A stretch of 64,000 bases of DNA. Origin: Thiomicrorhabdus xiamenensis (lineage in GTDB: Bacteria > Pseudomonadota > Gammaproteobacteria > Thiomicrospirales > Thiomicrospiraceae). Shown here in pieces: positions 1-9,015 of the stretch. The DNA lies in NCBI RefSeq assembly GCF_013282625.1, contig NZ_CP054020.1, positions 558,001 to 622,000 on the forward strand, given 5' to 3'. Below the pieces are notes generated by a model. It was not told where the DNA came from, made no database searches, and saw only the letters and a list, made by a program, of their open reading frames with translations. Made by a program: the position numbers and the translations under genes. Positions within the stretch are counted from its first letter, which is position 1. Every line of letters begins with the position of its first letter.

Positions 1-431
1 TTGATTCTACGGATCTTAAGATATGTACCAGCACAAATGAAGTTGTATGTGATGCGACACCAGATTCTGCGCTTTGTAATGGAGGTTCGTGGGATGCAGC
101 GACTGTGAATGGGGATTATCCTCCATATTTCTCAATCTATACGCCTCCTGCTAATGATGCCTTGACGGTGACGGCCGATAACGGGGATATTGAGGATTCC
201 AACGTAGTTGCTGTAGCGATTTCTTGGGGAGCGAATGGAGACGAGGCTTATTATTACAATGCGGCAAATAAGCAATGTCCTGGTTCGCTGTCTGCGAATG
301 AGCAGGAAAATTGTGACGGTACTAACACGACATTCGTCAAGACAACGATCGGCTTGGACAGAGATTATGTCATTCCCATTACCCTGGACCAGGCTAAAAA
401 AGCAGTGATTGCTTCAAGGAGATTCAAATGA
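1..431 (+). CDS. prepilin-like protein, C-terminal part (5' end outside window)
   Basis: The frame is open to the left edge, so only about the last 143 residues are seen and the true start lies upstream. The fragment reads 'VVAVAISWGANGDEAYYY' and then 'ENCDGTNTTFV', a layout typical of the C-terminal part of some MSHA/pseudopilin-like prepilins. The same layout recurs in the next gene ('PAVIVAFNENG', 'ENCNGDMFLLK'), so the two look like tandem paralogues. Four cysteines (near 'KIC', 'VVC', 'ALC', 'QCP') suggest extracytoplasmic disulfides. The stop codon overlaps the start of the next gene (ATGA), indicating translational coupling in one operon. A prepilin N-terminus is expected upstream but cannot be seen. 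The pilin assignment is inference from the neighbour. Confidence 0.6.
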   Translation, partial: DSTDLKICTSTNEVVCDATPDSALCNGGSWDAATVNGDYPPYFSIYTPPANDALTVTADNGDIEDSNVVAVAISWGANGDEAYYYNAANKQCPGSLSANEQENCDGTNTTFVKTTIGLDRDYVIPITLDQAKKAVIASRRFK

Positions 432-2026
432 ATATTCCCACATCTTATCGAAAATATTCTGGTTTCACTTTAGTTGAAATCGCCATTGTTTTATTAATTG
501 TCGGTCTGGTATTTGGTGCAGGGATTACGACTCTGGGTGCTTATCTTGATAATGCCAAGCAAAATCATACTATGAATAACCTGAAATTGACTAAGCGCGC
601 CATGCTCGATTATGTCATGGTCAATTTCTATATGCCGTGTCCGGATACGGACGCCAACCCGGATGGACGGGAAAACCGTAACGCTGACGGAACTTGCGCA
701 GGAGCTGAGGGTTGGGTGCCATATGATGATATCGGTCGTGCTCGTGCTGATGCCAGTGACGATTATGGCAATGTTTTTGCGTACGGTGTGACGCGAGACG
801 TGACTCAGTATACGGAGATGGTTTCTATCGAAGGTTCCGTGAAGGAAGAAATGTATGGGAAATATGAACCGAGCTACTTCGCCAATCAGTTGATTACCAC
901 TGATGCGAATGATAATAAACCATCAACAGCAAGAATCAGTATTACGTTGCCGTTTTTTGGTTTGGATACTCGACCAACTGACAAGGTGGATGGTACAGCA
1001 GGTAAAAACTATACTGTCTGTAAAAAGTCGGCTCCGGACTGTATAGCGCCTACGGCGGACGAAATTGAGGTAGAGGATATTCCGGCTGTTATTGTTGCTT
1101 TTAACGAAAACGGGTCAGGGGGCATTTCGCTTTCAAGTTGTAATGGTCTGAATTGGAGTGCAAAGGATTTTGAGAACTGTAATGGCGACATGTTCCTGTT
1201 AAAACAATATTTCGATGATGACGAGTATGATGATCAGATCGCTACCATTTCCGCCTACGAGATCAAGCAGCAGGTACTTGACCGCTTAAGCGGTTTTACC
1301 TTGGAAAACGAGGGGCCTGATTATGGCGGTTATGAGGTTATTTATCTGCGAAATGTTGATAATGCCAATGACTTGAACGTGGGAACCGGGGAAGATAATT
1401 CATTCTATATTGGTGCCAAACAGGATGAGGAAGGTAATGTTCTTCTGGATGCAAACGGTGATCCGATTGAAGCGGGCGACCTGTCTGCGGTTGTTAACCT
1501 GAAAGACGGTGATGACCGACTTTACCTTGAAGGTAGCGTTGTTGAAGGAGGTAATGCGGACTTGAATGAAGGTGATGACCGCTTGACGGTCGAAGGATCA
1601 ATTATCGGTGTGGTGACCATGGGGATCGGTTCGGATATTGCTCTGATTGAAGGCGGTGTCAGCGGCCTGTTCGATGCCGGGGACGGTAACGATACCATTG
1701 ATATTTACGGCACTATTTCAGATGGTGCTTTGGTTTCCTCGGGTGGTAAGGATAACAAAGAGAGTGATAACGATACTTTGACATTCCACGGCAATACCAT
1801 GGATGGTGAGATTGTCATGGGTGATGGTAACGACACTATGCGTTTTACGGCAACAGTGGATAATCTCAGCTTCGGTGCCAATGCGCTTGTTGACGGTGAG
1901 TCTGGAAATAACACCTTGGAAGTTGAAGGAATGAGTGTTGCGGACTTTGAAGCGTTAATTAATGAAGACGCCTCCGATGATGTCGGCGTTTTCCGCAATT
2001 TCAGTGCGATTCAAATAAAAGATTAA
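428..2026 (+). CDS. prepilin-type protein with C-terminal RTX-like repeat domain
   Basis: A 532-residue protein. A type IV prepilin signal lies at residues 11-35 ('SGFTLVEIAIVLLIVGLV'), with expected cleavage and methylation at G12/F13 by a prepilin peptidase. Residues about 36-290 form a pilin-like body related to the preceding gene. From about residue 352 to 502 come roughly seven acidic repeats of about 20 residues, each ending in a short beta-type segment plus Gly. Examples are 'KDGDDRLYLEG', 'NEGDDRLTVEG', 'AGDGNDTIDIYG' and 'MGDGNDTMRF'. They resemble calcium-binding RTX beta-roll turns but are less regular. The usual length of a type IV pilin is 130-250 residues, so this is a large composite. 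A surface-exposed or pilus-tip role, possibly Ca-dependent, is inference. The gene starts inside the stop codon of the upstream gene. Confidence 0.75.
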   Translation: MNIPTSYRKYSGFTLVEIAIVLLIVGLVFGAGITTLGAYLDNAKQNHTMNNLKLTKRAMLDYVMVNFYMPCPDTDANPDGRENRNADGTCAGAEGWVPYDDIGRARADASDDYGNVFAYGVTRDVTQYTEMVSIEGSVKEEMYGKYEPSYFANQLITTDANDNKPSTARISITLPFFGLDTRPTDKVDGTAGKNYTVCKKSAPDCIAPTADEIEVEDIPAVIVAFNENGSGGISLSSCNGLNWSAKDFENCNGDMFLLKQYFDDDEYDDQIATISAYEIKQQVLDRLSGFTLENEGPDYGGYEVIYLRNVDNANDLNVGTGEDNSFYIGAKQDEEGNVLLDANGDPIEAGDLSAVVNLKDGDDRLYLEGSVVEGGNADLNEGDDRLTVEGSIIGVVTMGIGSDIALIEGGVSGLFDAGDGNDTIDIYGTISDGALVSSGGKDNKESDNDTLTFHGNTMDGEIVMGDGNDTMRFTATVDNLSFGANALVDGESGNNTLEVEGMSVADFEALINEDASDDVGVFRNFSAIQIKD

Positions 2027-2098
2027 AAATCTTGCAAGAGACTGATAAGGCGGTAAACTATTTACCCGTAAAGAGTGTGTGAATTGGAGTGAAATAGG

Positions 2099-2716
2099 GT
2101 GAGTGAGCCATTAAAAGTTCTTTTGGTTGATGATGATCCGGCGTTGCGCGGGATGGTTGCTTTTGCGCTTGAGGCCGAAGGTTATGACGTCGATGAAGCG
2201 GAATCCCAGCAAAGTGCCAAAGAGGCGTTTGAAAATTACGAATACCCTATTGTTGTTCTGGATATGGGGATGCCGCCGAATGAACATACCACCAAGGAAG
2301 GTGTCGATGTTTTGAATTGGATCGGGATTTATCATCCGATGACTCTGGTAATTGTTTTGACCGGTCAGGACGCTAAGGCGACTTCATATGAAGTGCTTAA
2401 GGAAGGGGCGTTCGATTTCCTTGAAAAGCCCATCTCCGAATCCGCATTGGTTTTGGCGGTAAAACGAGCGGTGCTTTTTTACGAACAGAATCAGAAGCTT
2501 AGAGCAGATGAAGGGATTCAGAAAATGCAGATTAACGCACCTATGGGTGAGGGAGTGAAGCCGGTGCGTAATCAAGCGGAAGAAAAAATGCTGCGTCAAA
2601 TCCTTGCGGATACCAATTTTAATGTACATGAGTCCGCCCGTCGTCTAGGCTTGAAGCGTGAAAATGTCTATTATTTGATTAAAAAATACAATATTGAACG
2701 TCCGGAATACGAATAG
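2099..2716 (+). CDS. response regulator, receiver plus Fis-type HTH
   Basis: A 205-residue two-component response regulator. The receiver domain spans about residues 5-125, with the acidic pocket 'VDDDP', the phospho-acceptor Asp in 'VVLDMGMPP', the Thr in 'VLTGQD' and the Lys in 'FLEKPIS'. The C-terminus (about 160-205) is a Fis-type helix-turn-helix ('ESARRLGLKRENVYYLIKKY'). There is no sigma-54 AAA+ domain between them, so this is an RegA/ActR-like short architecture, not an NtrC-type activator. The receiver's long insert after the phospho-Asp recalls PrsR of exosortase systems, which is only a resemblance. The start is GTG with an upstream GGAG. The gene lies 37 bp before a histidine kinase and between prepilin genes, so control of pilus or surface genes is a reasonable inference. 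Confidence 0.85.
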   Translation: MSEPLKVLLVDDDPALRGMVAFALEAEGYDVDEAESQQSAKEAFENYEYPIVVLDMGMPPNEHTTKEGVDVLNWIGIYHPMTLVIVLTGQDAKATSYEVLKEGAFDFLEKPISESALVLAVKRAVLFYEQNQKLRADEGIQKMQINAPMGEGVKPVRNQAEEKMLRQILADTNFNVHESARRLGLKRENVYYLIKKYNIERPEYE

Positions 2717-2753
2717 TCCCGGTCTGTAAATGTTGCTATTCAGAATAGTTTAA

Positions 2754-3833
2754 GTGTCCATTTTTGAACTTTCCAGTGCCCTTGTTCTGGCACTGATCAT
2801 TCTTGTTACGACGGCTATAGGGTTCTACTATATCCGTCGTACCCGTTTATTAAGTCAATCCTTAACCGAGCTGCATCAGTTCAATCAAGAAGTTGATCTC
2901 GATACGCTACTTTTTTTTCGCCGAGCCTGGTCGGTGCTTCACCGGATAGGGGTTTATCAGGTTGTTGCCAAGGTGTATTGGTTTGGTGAAGAAAAGACTA
3001 TCCAGCTGGGCGGTGTTCCGACTAAGAAGTCGGTACAACTTTTTCATCAGATTCATCACGGCGATATGTCTTTGGATATTGTCTTACAGCTTAGCCGTCA
3101 GACTGCCCGTAGCGGTTCTCTAGCAAATCTTGTCCTGGAGACTTTTTTCAGTATTCTTGAGAGGGACGTCATTCTCAAAGAAGATCAGGTATCTTCCACG
3201 CAGAAACGGTTGGAGCGTTATCAACTCTTCGTTCAGCATGAAATCAAAAATATTGCCCAGTTCATTGACTTGCTCAGCTCTCAGGTAACCAAAATCGATA
3301 AGGATGAAGATAAGATTCGATTGGCCGACAGGTTGAAAAAAACACTGCCGGTTATGGCGGATAGGGCACAAAAAACCATTCAAAGCATGAAAAACCCTTC
3401 GTTTAGCCATGACGAGATAATGGCCTTTTCTCTTAAAGAGGCCGTGCAAGAAGTGGTGCAGATGTATTCACTGAACTGTAAGGTGCTCGGTGAAGCGGAA
3501 GTTATATTGAATCGTGACCTGCTGATCGAGGTGTTGAAAAACGTTCTCGGTAATTTTCGTGATCATAATGTCGATAGTGAATTGACGATTTATCTGAGCG
3601 CAAATCCTCAACCGAATAAAGTAGAGATTCAAATCCATAGTCGCAAAATTCCCGGAGTGGTTTTGCAGCCGGAAAGAATGTTTGAACCCTTTTGGACGAC
3701 CAGTGAAAGTGGTCTGGGATTGGGGCTTTTTCTGGCCCGAGAATTACTGAAAAAAATTGATGGTGAAATTCACTTCCAGCAAAGCAGTCAGCACTTCGGC
3801 TTTAACCTTTTGATGCCTAAAACATTTGAATAG
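2754..3833 (+). CDS. membrane-anchored sensor histidine kinase
   Basis: A 359-residue histidine kinase. One N-terminal membrane segment covers about residues 7-27 and no periplasmic sensor domain is visible. A cytoplasmic linker of about 130 residues follows. The phospho-acceptor His is in 'FVQHEIKNIAQF' (about residue 163). The ATPase N-box is 'EVLKNVLGNFRDHN' and the G-box is 'GLGLGLFLARELL'. The H-box style ('HEIKN') resembles HATPase partners such as PrsK, without its GAF domain. The start is GTG. It follows the response regulator by 37 bp, so the two form a cognate pair. The signal sensed is unknown. An intracellular or membrane signal is likely given the lack of an extracellular domain. 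Confidence 0.85.
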   Translation: MSIFELSSALVLALIILVTTAIGFYYIRRTRLLSQSLTELHQFNQEVDLDTLLFFRRAWSVLHRIGVYQVVAKVYWFGEEKTIQLGGVPTKKSVQLFHQIHHGDMSLDIVLQLSRQTARSGSLANLVLETFFSILERDVILKEDQVSSTQKRLERYQLFVQHEIKNIAQFIDLLSSQVTKIDKDEDKIRLADRLKKTLPVMADRAQKTIQSMKNPSFSHDEIMAFSLKEAVQEVVQMYSLNCKVLGEAEVILNRDLLIEVLKNVLGNFRDHNVDSELTIYLSANPQPNKVEIQIHSRKIPGVVLQPERMFEPFWTTSESGLGLGLFLARELLKKIDGEIHFQQSSQHFGFNLLMPKTFE

Positions 3834-4059
3834 GTAATCTCTGTTTACTTAACAGGGTTAATGCTTTTTAAAAAAAGTGGGTATGGTCTTAATTGAAGTT
3901 AATTTTTAAAGAATATGCGCGCGAATAGGCTTGTTTTCTAGAGAACGAGTGTGTTTAATTAGTCATAAGGTCTTAACGCTTTAAAGATTGAATTGTTTTA
4001 ACTTTTAATAAAGCTTAAACCCAAACTTTTAAAGTTTATAAATAAAAAGGAACAGAGAG

Positions 4060-4689
4060 ATGGATGTGAAAAACATGAAAGCTCAGCGCCATGCGCAAAA
4101 AGGTTTCACGCTGGTTGAAATCGCAATCGTACTGGTTATTATCGGTCTGCTTTTAGGTGGTGTACTGAAAGGGCAGGAAATGATTAACTCGGCAAAAATT
4201 AAATCTGATACAGATGCTTTGAAATCACTTCAAGCATCGGCTTATGCGTATCGTGATCGTATGGGCTTTTACCCTGGATCTGCACGCTCTACGACCCCAA
4301 CAGATAGCACTCTTAATGGTACTATTATTCAAGATGATATTTCTAGTTCCACTGATGTTCCAGCTATCGGTGATAACTTATTCTTCTCCGAGCTTTATGA
4401 TCAAGGATTCTTAAAAGGCGTGAATCCTATTCCAGAAATTGATGAAGGTGGTGCGTGGACTGCTGGTCAAGGTGGAGGGACTGCTGTTCCTGCTCTTATG
4501 GGAGGGAATATCGGACTAAAAACTAACAAAAACTATATCTGTATTACGCTTACAACGGATACATCAGCAGAGATTGTGACTGGTATGGATATTAAGTTGG
4601 ATGATGGTGAGGGAACAACAGGTATTGTTATCACTAATCCAAGTGCAACTCCAACAACTACTCCAAGTCATGCTTGTTTGGAAATGTAA
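4060..4689 (+). CDS. type IV prepilin-like protein
   Basis: A 209-residue prepilin. After a short basic leader comes 'KGFTLVEIAIVLVIIGLL' (cleavage expected at G15/F16), then 'KGQEMINSAKIKSDTDALKS', the amphipathic helix usual for pseudopilins. The body is rich in Thr, Gly and Asp, with two cysteines near the C-terminus ('YICITL' and 'HACLEM') that could form a pilin-type disulfide loop. A 226-bp gap separates it from the kinase, so it probably has its own promoter. It ends at a strong UUCG-loop terminator. The coding sequence is more AT-rich than the housekeeping genes that follow. Start choice: the ATG has a purine-rich 'AAGGAACAGAGAG' upstream, but Met6 is an alternative. Whether it is a major pilin or a minor one is not decided by sequence. 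Confidence 0.85.
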   Translation: MDVKNMKAQRHAQKGFTLVEIAIVLVIIGLLLGGVLKGQEMINSAKIKSDTDALKSLQASAYAYRDRMGFYPGSARSTTPTDSTLNGTIIQDDISSSTDVPAIGDNLFFSELYDQGFLKGVNPIPEIDEGGAWTAGQGGGTAVPALMGGNIGLKTNKNYICITLTTDTSAEIVTGMDIKLDDGEGTTGIVITNPSATPTTTPSHACLEM

Positions 4690-4704
4690 TAAATAATTGA
4701 AAGT

Positions 4705-4731
4705 AAAAAACCCGCTTCGGCGGGTTTTTTA
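4705..4731 (+). terminator. intrinsic terminator after prepilin gene
   Basis: The hairpin has arms 'CCCGC' and 'GCGGG' closed by a UUCG tetraloop, flanked by an A-run and followed by six Ts. It lies 15 bp after the pilin stop codon and separates this block from miaB. Confidence 0.9.
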
Positions 4732-4898
4732 TTTCCCGTTCGAAAATCAGTTCAACTTCTATGCAGTCTATTCCTTTTCTTTCTGTTCTGACTCTGTGTT
4801 AGAATATGCGCCCTTAAATTTTATAGTAATTTCAGTGACCTAGCTTCAGCCGGTATGTGTTTCGGTGTATTGCAGGTGCTTTAACGCGAGATTTTTCC

Positions 4899-6326
4899 AT
4901 GTCACAATCTTCTTCTGCCAATAAAGGGCCTTTTGATGGCGGCCTTTATGTGATTACCTACGGCTGTCAGATGAATGAATATGATTCTGACAAAATGGCG
5001 AGTCTGTTGGAAAAAACCTATGGTTTGCAGCTGGTTGAAGATCCGGATGACGCTGATGTGGTGTTGATGAATACCTGCTCGGTGCGTGAAAAGGCTCAGG
5101 AGAAGGTGTTCTCAGAACTGGGACGTTGGTCTAAATGGAAGGCGAAAAAGCCGAATCGCATTATCGGAGTAGGTGGTTGTGTCGCCTCTCAAGAGGGTGA
5201 GGTAATCCGTCAGCGAGCACCAAGTGTGGATGTGATTTTCGGACCGCAGACCTTGCATCGTCTTCCGGCGATGATTGATCAAGCCTTGGCCATGCGCGGC
5301 GACGAGTCGATTAAAAAGAAAAAAGCGGTGATTGATATTTCTTTCCCGGAGATCGAGAAATTCGACAACTTGCCCGAGCCGGAAGTAAATGGGGTTTCGG
5401 CAATGGTGTCGGTGATGGAAGGCTGTTCCAAATACTGTACCTTCTGTGTTGTGCCTTATACGCGCGGTGAAGAAGTCAGTCGTCCGTTTGAAGATGTGAT
5501 GCATGAAATTCGTTCGCTGGCCGAGCAAGGTGTGCGTGAAATCAATCTTCTGGGGCAGAATGTTAATGCTTACCGTGGTGAAATGCCGGATGGTGAGATT
5601 GCCGATTTAGCGGTCTTGATTCATGCTGTGCGTGCTGTCGAAGGAATTGACCGTATCCGTTATACCACCTCGCATCCGAATGAGATGTCGCAATCTCTGA
5701 TTGATTGTTATGCCGAGGTACCGGAGTTGGTTTCACATTTGCACTTGCCGATTCAGTCCGGTTCGGATCGGGTTTTGGCGATGATGAAACGTAACCATAT
5801 GGCGATCGAATATAAGTCGACTATTCGTAAAATCCGTGCACTTCGTCCCAATTTGAGCCTGTCGGGTGATTTTATTGTCGGTTTCCCTGGAGAGACTTGT
5901 GATGACTTTAAAGAGACGTTAAAACTGGTCGAGGAAATGAATTACGACCGCTCTTTCAGTTTTATCTACTCGGCACGTCCGGGAACGCCTGCAGCAGCCT
6001 ATCCGGATGAAGAACCGATGGATAAGAAAAAACGTCGTTTATATCATTTGCAGGAGCAGTTAAACAAGCAGACTCAGGCGATTTCCGAATCAATGGTCGG
6101 TACTGTGCAGCGAATTTTGGTCGAGCGTCTGTCGCGAAATTCTTTTACCGAAATTGCCGGTCGAACCGAGAATAATCGCGTGGTGAATGTGGAAGGTTCT
6201 CCGGATCTGATCGGTCAGTTTATCGATGTTAAAATCGTCGAGGCTTATACCAATTCCCTGAAAGGCGAGATAGTAGCGACGCCGGAGGCGGATAAATTTT
6301 CCGCTCCGCAATATCATGCTTTATAA
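4899..6326 (+). CDS. miaB: tRNA-2-methylthio-N6-dimethylallyladenosine synthase
   Basis: Radical SAM methylthiotransferase that adds the methylthio group to i6A37 of tRNAs. The N-terminal MTTase domain has '[17 protein letters not shown]' with cysteines for the auxiliary 4Fe-4S cluster. Two more are in 'NTCSVRE' and 'GGCVASQ'. The SAM cluster motif CxxxCxxC is in '[17 protein letters not shown]', and the C-terminal about 70 residues form the TRAM domain. The chosen ATG gives 475 residues, matching the E. coli length (474). An in-frame GTG 42 bp upstream would add 14 poorly conserved residues. It is followed by a terminator and then phoH, the usual miaB-ybeZ-ybeY-ybeX-lnt order. Confidence 0.97.
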   Translation: MSQSSSANKGPFDGGLYVITYGCQMNEYDSDKMASLLEKTYGLQLVEDPDDADVVLMNTCSVREKAQEKVFSELGRWSKWKAKKPNRIIGVGGCVASQEGEVIRQRAPSVDVIFGPQTLHRLPAMIDQALAMRGDESIKKKKAVIDISFPEIEKFDNLPEPEVNGVSAMVSVMEGCSKYCTFCVVPYTRGEEVSRPFEDVMHEIRSLAEQGVREINLLGQNVNAYRGEMPDGEIADLAVLIHAVRAVEGIDRIRYTTSHPNEMSQSLIDCYAEVPELVSHLHLPIQSGSDRVLAMMKRNHMAIEYKSTIRKIRALRPNLSLSGDFIVGFPGETCDDFKETLKLVEEMNYDRSFSFIYSARPGTPAAAYPDEEPMDKKKRRLYHLQEQLNKQTQAISESMVGTVQRILVERLSRNSFTEIAGRTENNRVVNVEGSPDLIGQFIDVKIVEAYTNSLKGEIVATPEADKFSAPQYHAL

Positions 6327-6372
6327 ATTGCCTTGTAAATTCATTGAAAACTGTATTAAATAAACATAATAA

Positions 6373-6400
6373 GGCGCCCGTTTCGGGCGCTCTTTCTTTT
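6373..6400 (+). terminator. intrinsic terminator after miaB
   Basis: Stem 'GCGCCCG' / 'CGGGCGC' with a TTT loop, followed by the pyrimidine tract 'TCTTTCTTTT'. It may only partly stop transcription into phoH, since the T-run is interrupted. Confidence 0.75.
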
Positions 6401-6444
6401 CCGCAAGCGGCATCTTCGTTGGCGCTAAAACAAGAGGCGAATCC

Positions 6445-7449
6445 TTGTCAGCACTGCATACTATTCAGTTTCGTTTAGAACCAGAAGATAATGAGCGGCT
6501 ACAGAATCTTTGTGGCTGGCACAACGAGCATTTCGATCAGGTTGAATTGCGCTTAGGAGTTGAGATCAATCTGCACGGCTTTCTGGTTTCGATAACCGGT
6601 TTGGCGGATCGAGTACATAAAGCGGAAGAGGTTGTTCGTGAACTTTTTGCCATGACAGCCGAGGAGACATTGTTGCCGGAGAAGGTGCATCTGGTTTTGC
6701 ATGAACACGGACATGATCAGGCTCAGGCGCTGGATGCAGAGCAGGTGCTGGTTAAAACCCGCCGCAAAACGATCAAGACGCGCAATAAAAATCAGGCCGA
6801 CTATATCGAATCGATTCAGCAGCATGATGTAAATTTCGGAATCGGCCCGGCAGGAACCGGTAAGACCTATCTGGCGGTCGCCTGCGCGGTTGAAGCGCTG
6901 GAAAATGAAAAGGTGCGACGAATCGTATTGACTCGTCCGGCGGTCGAAGCCGGTGAGAAGCTCGGGTTTTTGCCGGGTGATCTAAGTCAGAAAGTGGATC
7001 CGTATCTGCGCCCGCTGTTCGATGCCTTGTTCGAGATGATGGGCTTCGAAACAGTCGAACGGCTGCTGGAAAAGAATGTGATTGAGGTGGCACCCTTGGC
7101 GTTTATGCGCGGGCGAACACTGAACGAGTCCTTCATTATCCTCGACGAAGCGCAAAATACTACGACGGAACAGATGAAAATGTTTTTGACGCGAATCGGT
7201 TTCGGTTCGACGGCGGTGATTACCGGCGATATCACGCAGTGTGACCTGCCGCGTAATCAGAAGTCCGGTTTGCGGCATGTCATTGAAGTGCTGGAAGGGG
7301 TTGAAGGGATCGGTTTCACCTTTTATCAGGCTCAGGATGTTGTACGTCATCGTCTGGTTCAGAAAATTGTGCATGCTTACGATCGATATGACCGTAAAGA
7401 GGCGCGCCGCAAGGAGGCGGCCAAAGAGCAAACTGGTGTAGCTAAGTAA
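6445..7449 (+). CDS. ybeZ: PhoH-like ATPase YbeZ
   Basis: A 334-residue PhoH-family ATPase, the partner of YbeY in rRNA maturation and stress physiology in related bacteria. Walker A is '[15 protein letters not shown]' (about residue 132) and Walker B is '[12 protein letters not shown]'. The N-terminal about 110 residues form the KH-like region usual for YbeZ. The start is TTG, with 'AGAGGCGA' just upstream as ribosome binding site. The gene is followed by ybeY and corC, as in E. coli. The precise biochemical role of YbeZ is incompletely known. Confidence 0.93.
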   Translation: MSALHTIQFRLEPEDNERLQNLCGWHNEHFDQVELRLGVEINLHGFLVSITGLADRVHKAEEVVRELFAMTAEETLLPEKVHLVLHEHGHDQAQALDAEQVLVKTRRKTIKTRNKNQADYIESIQQHDVNFGIGPAGTGKTYLAVACAVEALENEKVRRIVLTRPAVEAGEKLGFLPGDLSQKVDPYLRPLFDALFEMMGFETVERLLEKNVIEVAPLAFMRGRTLNESFIILDEAQNTTTEQMKMFLTRIGFGSTAVITGDITQCDLPRNQKSGLRHVIEVLEGVEGIGFTFYQAQDVVRHRLVQKIVHAYDRYDRKEARRKEAAKEQTGVAK

Positions 7450-7504
7450 CACGGTTTGTCTGTTTGAATCGAATTTTTTTGTGGTCAGCAGCTTGGGGGC
7501 AGCG

Positions 7505-7984
7505 ATGTTGGATATTGATCTTCAGTGGGCTATAGAGCCGCAGAGTATACCGACTCTGGAACAGTGTAAGAAGTGGGTGGGTATCTCTTTGCAGGACGAT
7601 CTTGCCTATCAGGAAGTTGAGATGGTTGTCCGTATTGTCGACCCGCAGGAAAGTCAGGATTTAAATCGTGATTATCGCGGCAAGGATAAGTCGACCAATG
7701 TTTTGTCTTTCCCTTTTGAGCAGCCTCCCGGGCTTTTGGAATTGGGCGAAGAGCTGCCTTATTTAGGCGATCTGGTGATCTGTGCTGAGGTTGTCGAGAA
7801 AGAAGCTCACGAACAGGGTAAGCCGCTTGAAGCGCACTGGGCGCATATGATTGTTCACGGCACCTTGCATTTGCAGGGGTATGACCATATAGAAGAACGA
7901 GATGCCGAAGAGATGGAGTCTCTGGAAAAGGAAATTATGCAGCGCCTCGGTTATGCGGATCCTTACGAGCAGGATAATTCCTGA
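7505..7984 (+). CDS. ybeY: endoribonuclease YbeY (16S rRNA maturation)
   Basis: A 159-residue zinc metallo-endoribonuclease needed for 16S rRNA 3'-end maturation and ribosome quality control. The diagnostic zinc-binding motif is '[15 protein letters not shown]', and the conserved upstream '[18 protein letters not shown]' is also present. The ATG is chosen because 'GGGGGC' lies just upstream. An upstream in-frame GTG at 7481 would add eight residues. It is encoded between ybeZ and corC and probably co-transcribed with them. Confidence 0.95.
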   Translation: MLDIDLQWAIEPQSIPTLEQCKKWVGISLQDDLAYQEVEMVVRIVDPQESQDLNRDYRGKDKSTNVLSFPFEQPPGLLELGEELPYLGDLVICAEVVEKEAHEQGKPLEAHWAHMIVHGTLHLQGYDHIEERDAEEMESLEKEIMQRLGYADPYEQDNS

Positions 7985-8029
7985 CCGGCTGGTTAAAGAA
8001 TTAAAATCACTAAAGGTGAAAATTAGTAA

Positions 8030-8890
8030 ATGAGTGACAGTAGTAGCGGCTCTTCGTGGTTAGAGCGTCTTGGGAAAGTATTTTCGGACGAACCGGAGAG
8101 TCGAGAAGATTTGGTTGAGTCTCTTAGAGAGGCTCACAATGAAGGGATTATTGATGCCGACGCACTGTTGATGATTCAGGGCGTACTGCAGGTCTCGGAA
8201 GCGCGTGTGCGCGATATTATGGTTCCGCGTCCGCAGATTGAATTGATCGATGCAACCGAGCCTCTGGACGAGATTCTGGAAGAGATGCTGGAAAGTTCGC
8301 ACTCGCGTTATCCGGTTATCGAAGATACCAAAATTGTCGGAATTCTATTGGCCAAGGACGTTTTTCGTGCCGTGGTTAAGGGGCAGTTGCAAAGTAAGGA
8401 AGATTTGCAGGCGATTTACCGTGAGCCGGTCTTTGTTCCGGAAAGCAAGCGTTTGAACGTGCTGCTGAGGGATTTTAAAGAGAGTCGTAATCATATGGCT
8501 CTGGTGGTTGATGAATATGGTGAATTGGCCGGCCTGGTCACCATTGAAGACGTTATCGAGCAGATTGTCGGCGACATTGAAGACGAGCACGATGAAGAAG
8601 AGAACGACAATATCCAGAAACGTGCCGGCGAAATCTATTCGGTGAATGCGATTACGCCACTGGACGAGTTTAACGGTTTCTTCAATCTGGATATCGATGA
8701 AGATCTGTCGGAAACTCTGGGGGGGTATATGGCCGTTCAGTTCGGACATGTTCCGGCTGTTGATGAAGAATTTGTTGTCGATAAGCTGGTGATTCGCGTC
8801 ACCAAGGCCAGCGAACGTCGAGCCGAACTGTTCGAAGTCCGTCCGCTGAAAGAGGATGAGGCAGAGCAGGCGGTCGAACAGGCGATATAG
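8030..8890 (+). CDS. corC: CorC/YbeX CBS-domain protein (Mg/Co homeostasis)
   Basis: A 286-residue cytosolic protein with two CBS domains (about residues 65-190; 'RDIMVPRPQIELID', 'NHMALVVDEYGELAGLVTIED') followed by a CorC/HlyC transporter-associated domain (about 205-280). It is linked to magnesium and cobalt efflux and, in E. coli, to ribosome metabolism with YbeY. No membrane segments are present, so it is the soluble CorC type and not the CNNM type. It begins 45 bp after ybeY and ends at a terminator. Confidence 0.93.
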   Translation: MSDSSSGSSWLERLGKVFSDEPESREDLVESLREAHNEGIIDADALLMIQGVLQVSEARVRDIMVPRPQIELIDATEPLDEILEEMLESSHSRYPVIEDTKIVGILLAKDVFRAVVKGQLQSKEDLQAIYREPVFVPESKRLNVLLRDFKESRNHMALVVDEYGELAGLVTIEDVIEQIVGDIEDEHDEEENDNIQKRAGEIYSVNAITPLDEFNGFFNLDIDEDLSETLGGYMAVQFGHVPAVDEEFVVDKLVIRVTKASERRAELFEVRPLKEDEAEQAVEQAI

Positions 8891-8913
8891 AAACACATTA
8901 CGGTGTCAGTAAG

Positions 8914-8946
8914 AACGGCTAAGTGAGTAACTTGGCCGTTTTTTTT
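8914..8946 (+). terminator. intrinsic terminator after corC
   Basis: A 10-bp stem 'AACGGCTAAG' / 'CTTGGCCGTT' with one G-U pair, loop 'TGAGTAA', followed by a run of Ts. Confidence 0.8.
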
Positions 8947-9015
8947 GGCGGTATCTCAATGGCACTTAGGTTTTAGCCTAAGTTGCTGTGAATAAATGGA
9001 ATTAAGGAAAAACGG

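Noticed and set aside
3834-4059. Sigma-54 promoter before the prepilin gene
   Set aside because: No GG-N10-GC type -24/-12 element was found, and the nearby response regulator lacks a sigma-54 activation domain.
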